Shown here piece after piece: positions 1-6,705 of a stretch of 14,179 nt of DNA (positions within the stretch are counted from its first letter, which is position 1; each line of letters starts with the position of its first letter). The notes under the pieces are model-generated. The model saw nothing but the letters and a program-made list of their open reading frames with translations, had not been told where the DNA came from and searched no databases. Source of the stretch: Planctomycetota bacterium (GTDB taxonomy: Bacteria > Planctomycetota > SBBH01 > JAHFOU01); assembly GCA_023261525.1 (NCBI GenBank), contig JAHFOU010000018.1, forward strand, positions 1 to 14,179. The letters are read 5' to 3'. A program made the translations under genes and the position numbers.

Positions 1-304
1 GTTCGCGCGCTTCGGCTTCTTCTATTCCCCGCTCAAGATTTTCGAGTACATGTCCTGCGGCCTTCCCGTGGTCGCGACGGACTGCCCGGAACTGGCGGCC
101 ATCGTGACGGAGGGCGTCACGGGGCATCTTGTTCCGGAGGGGGATCTGGAGGCCCTGGCGGGGGCATTGAGGAGGCTGAGGGACGGTTCAGAGGGGATGG
201 GCCGGGCCGCCCGTCGGGAGGCCGAGTCCCGCTTCTCCTGGTCCGCCCATGCGGCCGACCTGGAACGTATTTTGGAGGAGGCGACCCGTGCAGGCGGCCC
301 TTGA
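1..304 (+). CDS. Glycosyltransferase family 4-type protein, C-terminal fragment
   Basis: The reading frame is open from base 2 and ends at TGA 302-304, so only about the last 100 residues are present; the start lies before the window. What is visible is the end of the second Rossmann domain of a GT-B glycosyltransferase: YSPLKIFEYMSCG followed by LPVVATD, then an acidic GD-EALAGAL segment and a closing FSW helix. These are typical of GT4 enzymes, which transfer a sugar from a nucleotide-sugar donor to a growing glycan at the cytoplasmic membrane face. In the EX7E nucleotide-binding motif the first Glu position is Phe here, a variant I recall from YSPLKxFEYM-type members. It overlaps the next glycosyltransferase by 17 bases, so the two are probably co-translated. 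Donor and acceptor cannot be inferred. Confidence 0.88.
   Translation, partial: FARFGFFYSPLKIFEYMSCGLPVVATDCPELAAIVTEGVTGHLVPEGDLEALAGALRRLRDGSEGMGRAARREAESRFSWSAHAADLERILEEATRAGGP
274..281 (+). promoter_or_regulatory. Ribosome binding site of second glycosyltransferase
   Basis: GGAGGAGG lies 6 bases before the GTG at 288. It decides the start: an in-frame ATG at 249 has no such site and would add 13 residues unlike the family N-terminus. The site lies inside the last codons of the upstream gene, which favours coupled translation. Confidence 0.8.
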
Positions 305-1409
305 TGCCCGGATGGCCGGTCACACGGGCATCGGACGCTATGTCCGTTGCGTGACGGGGGCCCTGGCCGCCCTGCCCGAGGCGGACCTCTCCCTGACCCT
401 CTTCGTGAACCCGGGCCAGGACGTCTCCTGGGTCCCGGCTTCGCCGAGGCTCACGGTCCGTCCTCTGCCCCGCGTCATGCGCGTCTTCTCCCCGGGGGAG
501 TGGACCGGCTGGGACAAGGTCCTGGCCGGCCAGGGCTTCGAGCTCTTCCACGTCCCGAACTTCAACGGCCCCTGGTCCTGCCCCCTGCCCCTGGTCGTGA
601 CCTTCCACGATGCGATCTACTGGCGCTTCCCCCGGTCCACGGGCTCCTTCGCCGGCGGGTGCTATGCGAAGCTCATGCTGAGGCGCTCCCTCTTCCAGGC
701 CACCCGGGTGATCGCCGTCTCGGAAGCCTCGGCCCGGGATGCCCGCGCCCTGATCGGGGTGCCTGCGTCGAGGATCTCGGTGGTGCCCCACGGTCCGCCG
801 GCCCTCCCGCCCGCGGATCCCCAGCGGGTCGCCGCCCTCCGGGAAACCTGGAAGGCGCCGGAGGGCTATGTGCTCTACGTGGGGAACTTCCTGGCCCACA
901 AGGGCCTGGACGTCCTGGTTCGGGCCATGGCCCTGCTCAAGGCCCAGGGGCGGGATCTTCCCCTCGTCCTGGTCGGCAAGGAGGACTCCCGTTCCGTGCT
1001 CCTGGGGCGCCTGGCCGGGGGATTGGGCCTGGACCGGGCGGTCTTCGCGGGGGCCCTGGAGGACGCCGACCTGGCCTCGGCCTATGCCGGCGCCCGGGTC
1101 CTGGTCTGCCCCTCGCCTTGGGAGGGCTTCGGCTTCCCGATGCTGGAGGGATTCGCGGCGTCCGTCCCCGTGGTCGCCGTGGACTCGGGGGCGGCTCCGG
1201 AGGTGGCTGGCGGGGCCGCGACGCTGGCGCGTCCGGGGGATGCGGCGGGGATGGCGGAGGCCGTCCTGGCGGCCTGGAGCGACGAGGGCCTCAGGACCCG
1301 CCTGGCGGTCGGGGGGCGCCAGCGTCTGCAGGCCTTCTCCTGGGAGAGGGCGGCGCGGGAGACCCTGAAGGCCTATGCGGAAACGACTGCGCGTCCTGGC
1401 GGGCCTTGA
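288..1409 (+). CDS. Glycosyltransferase family 4 (GT-B fold)
   Basis: A complete 373-residue enzyme from a GTG start chosen for its strong upstream GGAGGAGG. The N-terminus DARMAGHTGIGRYVR (7-21) carries the acceptor-side glycine loop seen in mannosyltransferase-like GT4 proteins. FHDAIYWRFP (106-115) and VIAVSEASARDA (141-152) follow in the first Rossmann domain. YVLYVGNFLAHKGLDVL (194-210) begins the donor domain, and WEGFGFPMLE (278-287) holds the EX7E motif, with Glu279 and Glu287. The end (FSWERAARETLKAYAE) is the usual closing helix. It probably adds one sugar in surface polysaccharide, O-antigen or exopolysaccharide assembly at the inner face of the cytoplasmic membrane; the exact sugar is unknown. 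Its last 119 bases overlap the convergent recG frame. The partial gene before it is a relative of the same class, so a longer glycan cluster likely extends upstream. Confidence 0.92.
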   Translation: MQAALDARMAGHTGIGRYVRCVTGALAALPEADLSLTLFVNPGQDVSWVPASPRLTVRPLPRVMRVFSPGEWTGWDKVLAGQGFELFHVPNFNGPWSCPLPLVVTFHDAIYWRFPRSTGSFAGGCYAKLMLRRSLFQATRVIAVSEASARDARALIGVPASRISVVPHGPPALPPADPQRVAALRETWKAPEGYVLYVGNFLAHKGLDVLVRAMALLKAQGRDLPLVLVGKEDSRSVLLGRLAGGLGLDRAVFAGALEDADLASAYAGARVLVCPSPWEGFGFPMLEGFAASVPVVAVDSGAAPEVAGGAATLARPGDAAGMAEAVLAAWSDEGLRTRLAVGGRQRLQAFSWERAARETLKAYAETTARPGGP

Positions 1410-3327
1410 TCAGGAGGTCCAGGTCCTTCGCCAGGTCGGCGATCCTCAATTCCGGCAGTCCGTGCTGCCGGGTGCCCAGGAACTCCCCGGGACCCCGCAG
1501 GCGGAGATCCTCCTCGGAGATCCGGAAGCCGTCCTGGGTGGATGCCAGGATCCGGAGCCGTTCCAGGTCCTCCGCCTCGGCGGCATGGCTGAAGAGCAGG
1601 CAGGTGGAGGCGTGCTTGCCCCGTCCGATGCGGCCCCTCAGCTGGTGGAGCTGGGCCAGGCCGTAGCGCTCCGCCGATTCGATCGCCATCACCGAGGCGT
1701 TGGGCACGTCGACGCCCACCTCGATGACCTGGGTGGAGACCAGGATGGGGGCCCGTCCCCGCCGGAAGTCCTCCATGACCTGTTCCTTGCCGGCCCTGGG
1801 CAGGCGGCCATGCAGGAAGAGGACCCGGCAGTCCGGGAAGGCGGCCTCCACTTCCTTGTGCAGGAGCGTGGCGGCCTTGGCGGCGACGCGGTCGCTGGGG
1901 TCGATGAGGGGGGCGACGAAGAAGGCCTGGCGGCCTGATTCGATCTCCCGGCGCACGAAGGCGTAGGCCGAGGCCCGGTCCTCCTCGGGGACGATGCGGG
2001 TCTCCACGGCACGGCGTCCCGGGGGGAGCTCGTCCAGGGTGGAGACGTCCAGGTCCCCGAAGACCGAGAGCATCAGGGTCCTGGGGATGGGGGTGGCCGT
2101 CATGATCAGGAGGTGGGGGCGGGGCCCCTTGGCGGCCAGGGCCTCGCGCTGGAGCACCCCGAACTTGTGCTGTTCGTCCACCACGGCCAGGGCCAGCTTC
2201 CGGAAGCGGACCGAGCCGTCGATCAGGGCATGGGTGCCGACGATGAGGTCCAGGTTCCCGTCCTCCAGGCGGGAGAGCATCCTCCGCCTCTCCTTGGCGG
2301 GAAGGCCCCCGGTCAGGAGGGCCATGCGGACCCGACTGCCCTGGAGCCAGGCGCCCAAGGTCCGGCCGTGCTGTTCGGCCAGGATCTCGGTGGGGGCGAG
2401 CAGGGCCGCCTGGCCCTGGTGGGCCACCGCCGCCAGCATGGCGTAGGCCGCCACGGCGGTCTTCCCCGAGCCCACGTCGCCCTGGAGCATGCGGTTCATG
2501 GGATGGGCCTGGGCCAGGTCGGCGCGGACCTCTTCGAAGGCCCTTGCCTGGGCGGCGGTGGGGCGGAAGGGCAGGCGCTGGAGGATGCGGGCGTGCAGGG
2601 CGTCGTCCACCGGGAGCGCCACGGCCTCCTCGCGATGGACTCCCTGTCGGCGTTTCGCCATCACCCGTTGGAGTGCCAGGCATTCCTCGTAGGCCAGGCG
2701 GCGCCTGCCGGCCTCGGCCTCGGCCAGGGTCCGCGGGGCATGCACGGCCCGGAGGGCCTCGTCCAGGGGAAGGAGCCCGTGACGGGTCCTGAGAACCTCC
2801 TCCAGGGTGTCCTTCAGCAGGGGGGCATAGCGGGCCACCGCCGGGGGAAGGGCGGCGCGCAGGACCCGGTTCGTGAGCCCCTCCGTCAGGGGGTAGCAGG
2901 GCAGGATGGCGGCCGGGTCGGACGACTCGTCGAGACTCTCCACCTCGGGGTGGGGGATCTGGGGGCGGCGCCGGATCTGGACCGTGCCGGTGACGAGGAG
3001 GGCCGCTCCCGGGAAGATGCGCTTGCCCAGGAAGGGGGGCGCATGGAACCAGACCAGCTCGATGCGGCCCGAGGCGTCCTCCAGCACGGCCGTGAGCATG
3101 CCCCGCCTGGGCACGACGACGCTCTCCACCGTGCCCTGGAGCATGACCAGCTCCCCGGCGCGCACGGAGCGGACGGGCCTTACTGCGCCCCGGTCCAGGT
3201 AGGCCCGGGGAAGGTGGTAGAGCAGGGCCCCGGCGGAACGGATGCCCAGACGCTCCAGCGCGGCCGCGCGGCCCGGGCCGATCCCCTTGACGAACTGGAC
3301 GGGATCGGCAGGGGAGGGTTCGGGCAT
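1291..3327 (-). CDS. recG: ATP-dependent DNA helicase RecG
   Basis: A 678-residue superfamily 2 helicase that remodels stalled replication forks and branch-migrates Holliday junctions. The N-terminal part (about 1-130) includes the helix-hairpin-helix-like VKGIGPGRAAALERLGI (13-29) and the wedge OB-fold. Walker A GDVGSGKT is at 283-290, the DEQH box at 384-387, motif III MTATPIPRT at 409-417, motif VI QLRGRIGRG at 562-570, and the RecG-specific LRLRGPGEFLGTRQHG at 608-623. The ATG at 3327 lies 13 bases after the fbp stop, so it is probably the last gene of the HEAT/toroid-fbp-recG operon; only a weak AGGACGG precedes it. The last ~30 residues (after KARQDAQ, about 648-678) are Pro/Arg/Gly-rich and antisense to the glycosyltransferase, unlike the usual RecG C-terminus. 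Total length is still near the E. coli protein (693). Confidence 0.97.
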   Translation of the reverse strand: MPEPSPADPVQFVKGIGPGRAAALERLGIRSAGALLYHLPRAYLDRGAVRPVRSVRAGELVMLQGTVESVVVPRRGMLTAVLEDASGRIELVWFHAPPFLGKRIFPGAALLVTGTVQIRRRPQIPHPEVESLDESSDPAAILPCYPLTEGLTNRVLRAALPPAVARYAPLLKDTLEEVLRTRHGLLPLDEALRAVHAPRTLAEAEAGRRRLAYEECLALQRVMAKRRQGVHREEAVALPVDDALHARILQRLPFRPTAAQARAFEEVRADLAQAHPMNRMLQGDVGSGKTAVAAYAMLAAVAHQGQAALLAPTEILAEQHGRTLGAWLQGSRVRMALLTGGLPAKERRRMLSRLEDGNLDLIVGTHALIDGSVRFRKLALAVVDEQHKFGVLQREALAAKGPRPHLLIMTATPIPRTLMLSVFGDLDVSTLDELPPGRRAVETRIVPEEDRASAYAFVRREIESGRQAFFVAPLIDPSDRVAAKAATLLHKEVEAAFPDCRVLFLHGRLPRAGKEQVMEDFRRGRAPILVSTQVIEVGVDVPNASVMAIESAERYGLAQLHQLRGRIGRGKHASTCLLFSHAAEAEDLERLRILASTQDGFRISEEDLRLRGPGEFLGTRQHGLPELRIADLAKDLDLLIKARQDAQSFPHRPSGSPAPPSPRRRPADAGAPRPPGGS

Positions 3328-3340
3328 GGCCCGTCCTGGC

Positions 3341-4366
3341 CTAGCGGCGGCCCAGGACGAAGGCCTCGTAGGCCTCCACGTCCTGGCGGCTGCCGAGGAC
3401 GAGGGGGACCTTCTGGTGCAGGGCCGTGGGCTGGATGTCCAGGATGCGCTCCCGGCCGGTGCTCGCCAGGCCGCCGGCCTGCTCGGCCACCAGGGCCAGG
3501 GGATTGGCCTCGTAGAGGAGGCGGAGCTTGGGCTTGGGCTTGGCCGGATCCGTCATGTCCGCCGGGTAGAGGAAGACGCCCCCGTAGAGGAGGTTGCGGT
3601 GGAAGTCGGCCACCAGGGAGCCGATGTAGCGCGCCCCGTACGGGCGGTTCGTGGCGGGGTCCTTCTGCTTCAGGTGGTCGATGTAGCGCCGGGTGGCCTC
3701 GTCCCAGGCCGAGGTGTTCCCCTCGTTGATGGAGTAGTTCTTGCTCCTGGCCGGGATGCGGATGTTCTCGTGGGAGAGGATGAATTCGCCCACGGAGGGG
3801 TCCAGGGTGAAGCCGTGGACCCCGTGGCCCGCGGTATAGACCAGCATGGTGGACGGGCCGTAGACCACGTAGCCGGCGCAGACCTGGTTGCGGCCCTTCT
3901 GCAGGCAGTCCGCCAGGGTGCCGTCGCTCCCGGGGGGGCCGCTCACGCGGCGCTGGATGGAGAAGATGGTCCCGATGGTGACGTTGGCGTCGATGTTGGA
4001 GGACCCGTCCAGGGGATCGAACATCAGGACGTACTTGCCCCGCTTGTAGGGGTCGGGGATGCGGATCAGCTCCTCGACCTCCTCGGAGGCCATGCAGCAG
4101 AGGTGGCCGCCGTGGTCCATGGCCTTGAAGATGCGGTCCTGGGCGAAGGCGTCGAGCTTCTTGACCTCCTCGCCGTGGACGTTCACGCCCCCGGTGAATC
4201 CCAGGATGTCGATGAGGCCGGCCCGGCTGACCTCGCGGCGGATCAGCTTGATCGCGATCAGGAAGTCGTCCAGCAGGCGCGTGAACTCCCCGGTAGCCTC
4301 GGGATGGAGGCGCTGCTCCTCGTGGATGTGGCGGCTCAGGGTGACGAGCTTGGCGGGGGCGGTCAT
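3341..4366 (-). CDS. fbp: Fructose-1,6-bisphosphatase class I
   Basis: A 341-residue cytosolic enzyme that hydrolyses fructose 1,6-bisphosphate to fructose 6-phosphate, the committed step of gluconeogenesis. The metal-binding ASEEVEE (93-99) and the hallmark DPLDGSSNID (117-126) are intact, followed by VGEFILSHENIRIP (192-205), KNYSINEGN (209-217) and the C-terminal LLYEANPLALVAEQAGG (283-299), all in class I order and spacing. The start is the ATG at 4366-4364, which gives the usual family N-terminus (KLVTLSRHIHEEQ) and normal length; the frame stays open upstream but that part is antisense to the preceding gene's coding. Its ATG overlaps the upstream gene's TGA as ATGA, and GAGGAG lies 11 bases before it, so it is likely translationally coupled. 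Genomes rarely need fbp beside recG; the linkage looks like shared transcription, not shared function. Confidence 0.97.
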   Translation of the reverse strand: MTAPAKLVTLSRHIHEEQRLHPEATGEFTRLLDDFLIAIKLIRREVSRAGLIDILGFTGGVNVHGEEVKKLDAFAQDRIFKAMDHGGHLCCMASEEVEELIRIPDPYKRGKYVLMFDPLDGSSNIDANVTIGTIFSIQRRVSGPPGSDGTLADCLQKGRNQVCAGYVVYGPSTMLVYTAGHGVHGFTLDPSVGEFILSHENIRIPARSKNYSINEGNTSAWDEATRRYIDHLKQKDPATNRPYGARYIGSLVADFHRNLLYGGVFLYPADMTDPAKPKPKLRLLYEANPLALVAEQAGGLASTGRERILDIQPTALHQKVPLVLGSRQDVEAYEAFVLGRR

Positions 4367-6642
4367 GGGGTTTTCTTCTCCTCGGTTTTCTCCGGTTTCT
4401 TCTCCCCGACCTCGTACGGCTTCGCCTTCCCGTCGAGGTCGTAGGGGGCGGGACGGATCTGCATGGGCAGGGGCATCCGGTTGAGGACCAGGAGGGCCAG
4501 GGAGGTGGCCACCGCGGGGAGTTCCCCGTGGAAGGTGCCTTCCGACCCTCCGTCCTTCTCCTGGAGTTCCAGGAGGCGGCTGGCGATGTCGTGGTACCAG
4601 TGGCGGTTCCCCACGTAATCCGTGCCCAGGGTGAGGGCCATGCGGTCGATGGTGTAATACCAGTAATAGCGCCAGTCCAGTTCGGCCGAGCCGTTTCCGG
4701 CCACGTCCAGGCAGGGGGTGCGGCCGTCCTCGAAGCGCTCCTCCAGCCAGTCCATCCCGTCCGCGATGGGGGCGCACTCCCGGGCATCGAAATCCTGGAA
4801 GGCGTCCCCGAGCATCCCCGCCTGGCAGATGAGGGCGCTGGTCACGCCCACCCCGGTCATCGTGCCGTAGGAGTCGCCCTGGCCCAGCCCCTTGTCATAG
4901 CCCCAGCCTCCGTTCAGGCGCTCGACCCGGTCGAAATAGCCGAGGCCGTTCTCCCAGAAATCCTTGGGGATCTCGAAATCCTTGAGTTTCCTGCTGGCGA
5001 AGCAGATGCCCAGGAGGGCGAAATGCGTGTTGGAGTTGGAGGCCTGGAAGTTCGTCTTGGGATCCCCCATGTAGTTCCACTGCCCGGCCTGGTTGGGATT
5101 GGCCTTGGGCGTGATCTGCCCGTTGATCAGCCAGCGGACGATGTCCTTCAGGCGCTTCTCGTGGAGCTTGGGGTCCAAGTCCGACAGCAGGATGGCATGG
5201 AGGGCCTGGGGGTAGACCATGGTCGCCCAGGCCTCGGGCGGCTTGTCCACGCAGTTCAGGACATAGCGGAGGCCCTGGGCGAAGTCCGGATCCTCGGGGG
5301 GGACCCCGGACTTGCGCAGGGCCAGGAGAGCCAGGCTGGAGGCCCCCGCCTTGAAGGAGGGGAAGGGCCAGCCTCCCGAGGCGAAGGGCCAGCTTCCGGG
5401 AAGCTCCCCCTTCTGGGGCACCTTCTCCTGGAGGGCGCGCAGGGCCTTCACGCCCCGCTCGATGGCCGTATTGACCTCCTTCTGGAAGTCCATGGATGCG
5501 GTCCGGGAGAGGGCCATCAGGGTCTCCTGCTCCGGCATCACATCGGGCACGATGCGGGACGCGAGGAGGCGGTCCTGGCGGGCGAAGACGCGGGCCTCGG
5601 GCTCCCTCCGGCTCGGCGTCGGCAGGGGGGCCTTGAGCGCGGCCTCCACGGGTTTGAGGATCTCGGGGCCCTTCTCGCCCAGGGCGGCCAGGGCGGCGGC
5701 CGGCATGATCGGGAACTCCGTCTGGGGATCCTCCAGGACCTTGCGCAGGGCCTGGACGGCCTTGTCCCGGGGGAAGCAGGCCAGGGCCTCGGCATAGATG
5801 CGGTGGAAGTCCTGCTCGGTGCGCTGGCCCAAGCCGGTGGCGGCGAGGGGAAGCATCTTCTCGTCCCCCAGGCGGGCCAGGGCGAGCACGACGAGGCCCC
5901 TGGGCAGGGGGGGCTTCTTCTTGTCCGGGATGTCCAGGACCCGCTCCAGGGCCTCCTTCGCCTCCCGGCACCCCAGGAGGGAGGCGGCCAGCAGGCCCTC
6001 GCGCCGCAGGGGGTGTTCCCGGTCGCTCCAGAAGGGCTCGATCCGGGAGCCGTCCTTCGAGGTGCCGGCCTCGGCATAGGCCCGGCAGGCCCATTTCCGG
6101 ACGAAGGGATCCCGGTCGCCCAGGAGGGGCTGGGCCAGGGCCAGGCTCTTGGCATCGCCGAGGCGGGCCAGGATCTCCAGGCCCTGGCGGCGCTGGAGGG
6201 GGCTCTTGGCGCCGAGGAGCTCCGGGACCCTCTGGAGCTCCGCCTTGACCAGGGATTCCCGGGTGTCGGTCTTGTGCTTCTCCAGCCAGGTGCTCCAGCC
6301 CTTGGCATCCCGGGAGGCGTGGCCGGTGATGCGGCAGAGGAGGTGCCTCAGTTCCTCGGTGCGGGGGGTGCCTCCGCAGGATTCCTGGAGGGCGGCCAGG
6401 GCCGGGATGCGGGCCTTTCCCACGGCTTCCGCCTTCTCCAGGGCGGCCACCAGGGCGGGGACGGCGGACATGCCGGAAGCGAAGAGCTTGCGTCCGCCCG
6501 CATGCCGGACGGCGAACTCCGGCTTCGCCATCTCCTGGAGGGCCTTGTCCAGGGCGGCTTCCGGGGGAGGCGCGGCCTCGTCGGAGCCGGGCCAGAGGGC
6601 CAGGAGGGCTCCCAGGAGGAAGACGTGCGCCGAGGGCTTCAT
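4363..6642 (-). CDS. Exported HEAT-repeat and prenyltransferase/squalene-cyclase-fold protein
   Basis: A 759-residue protein with a hydrophobic N-terminus (MKPSAHVFLLGALLALWPG, cleavage likely near residue 23) pointing to export. Residues ~25-340 are Ala/Leu-rich helical repeats of the HEAT type (for example LVAALEKAEAVGKARIPALAAL and LPRGLVVLALARLGD). Residues ~385-725 look like the alpha-alpha toroid of squalene cyclase and prenyltransferase repeats: GASSLALLALRKSG (433-446), NSNTHFALLGICFAS (536-550), LNGGWGYDKG (576-585), YGTMTGVGVTSALIC (592-606) and GSEGTFHGELPAVATSLALLVL (699-720). I see no DxDD or QW-rich cyclase signature that would prove catalysis, so a structural or binding role is as likely. 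The tail (742-759) is Lys/Glu-rich. It heads the operon with fbp (ATGA overlap). No Shine-Dalgarno precedes its ATG. Specific function unknown. Confidence 0.8.
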   Translation of the reverse strand: MKPSAHVFLLGALLALWPGSDEAAPPPEAALDKALQEMAKPEFAVRHAGGRKLFASGMSAVPALVAALEKAEAVGKARIPALAALQESCGGTPRTEELRHLLCRITGHASRDAKGWSTWLEKHKTDTRESLVKAELQRVPELLGAKSPLQRRQGLEILARLGDAKSLALAQPLLGDRDPFVRKWACRAYAEAGTSKDGSRIEPFWSDREHPLRREGLLAASLLGCREAKEALERVLDIPDKKKPPLPRGLVVLALARLGDEKMLPLAATGLGQRTEQDFHRIYAEALACFPRDKAVQALRKVLEDPQTEFPIMPAAALAALGEKGPEILKPVEAALKAPLPTPSRREPEARVFARQDRLLASRIVPDVMPEQETLMALSRTASMDFQKEVNTAIERGVKALRALQEKVPQKGELPGSWPFASGGWPFPSFKAGASSLALLALRKSGVPPEDPDFAQGLRYVLNCVDKPPEAWATMVYPQALHAILLSDLDPKLHEKRLKDIVRWLINGQITPKANPNQAGQWNYMGDPKTNFQASNSNTHFALLGICFASRKLKDFEIPKDFWENGLGYFDRVERLNGGWGYDKGLGQGDSYGTMTGVGVTSALICQAGMLGDAFQDFDARECAPIADGMDWLEERFEDGRTPCLDVAGNGSAELDWRYYWYYTIDRMALTLGTDYVGNRHWYHDIASRLLELQEKDGGSEGTFHGELPAVATSLALLVLNRMPLPMQIRPAPYDLDGKAKPYEVGEKKPEKTEEKKTP

Positions 6643-6652
6643 CCGAGACGGG

Positions 6653-6681
6653 AAGATAACGGATTCGGGCTATAATGCCAA
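6653..6681 (-). promoter_or_regulatory. Candidate sigma70-type promoter for the HEAT/toroid-fbp-recG operon
   Basis: Read on the minus strand, TTGGCA (6681-6676; 5 of 6 to TTGACA), a 17-base spacer, then TATCTT (6658-6653; 4 of 6 to TATAAT). The expected transcription start, about 7 bases on, would leave only a 4-base leader before the ATG at 6642. This fits the absence of any Shine-Dalgarno site. It is an inference from sequence only. Confidence 0.45.
6671..6676 (+). promoter_or_regulatory. Candidate -10 box for the S41 protease operon
   Basis: A perfect TATAAT 29 bases before the ATG at 6706, in an otherwise GC-rich 63-base divergent gap. No good -35 hexamer is visible at 16-18 bases upstream, so it may need an activator or another sigma factor. 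It touches the -35 of the opposing candidate promoter. Confidence 0.45.
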
Positions 6682-6696
6682 ACCGCACCCACCTCT

Positions 6697-6703
6697 GGAG
6701 GAG
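6697..6703 (+). promoter_or_regulatory. Ribosome binding site of the S41 protease gene
   Basis: GGAGGAG directly before the ATG at 6706, the GGAGG core leaving a 4-base spacer. It supports that start, which also begins a signal-peptide-like segment. Confidence 0.65.
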
Positions 6704-6705
6704 TC

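Noticed and set aside
2113..3729. Long plus-strand frame across recG and fbp
   Set aside because: It crosses two well-supported minus-strand genes and has no recognisable motif; it ends in Pro/Arg/Gly-rich sequence.
4528..6675. A long open frame on the plus strand, opposite the HEAT/toroid gene
   Set aside because: It is Gly/Leu/Gln/Val-rich with low-complexity content and no domain, and the opposite strand carries a coherent protein with signal peptide and repeats. High GC content leaves antisense frames open.
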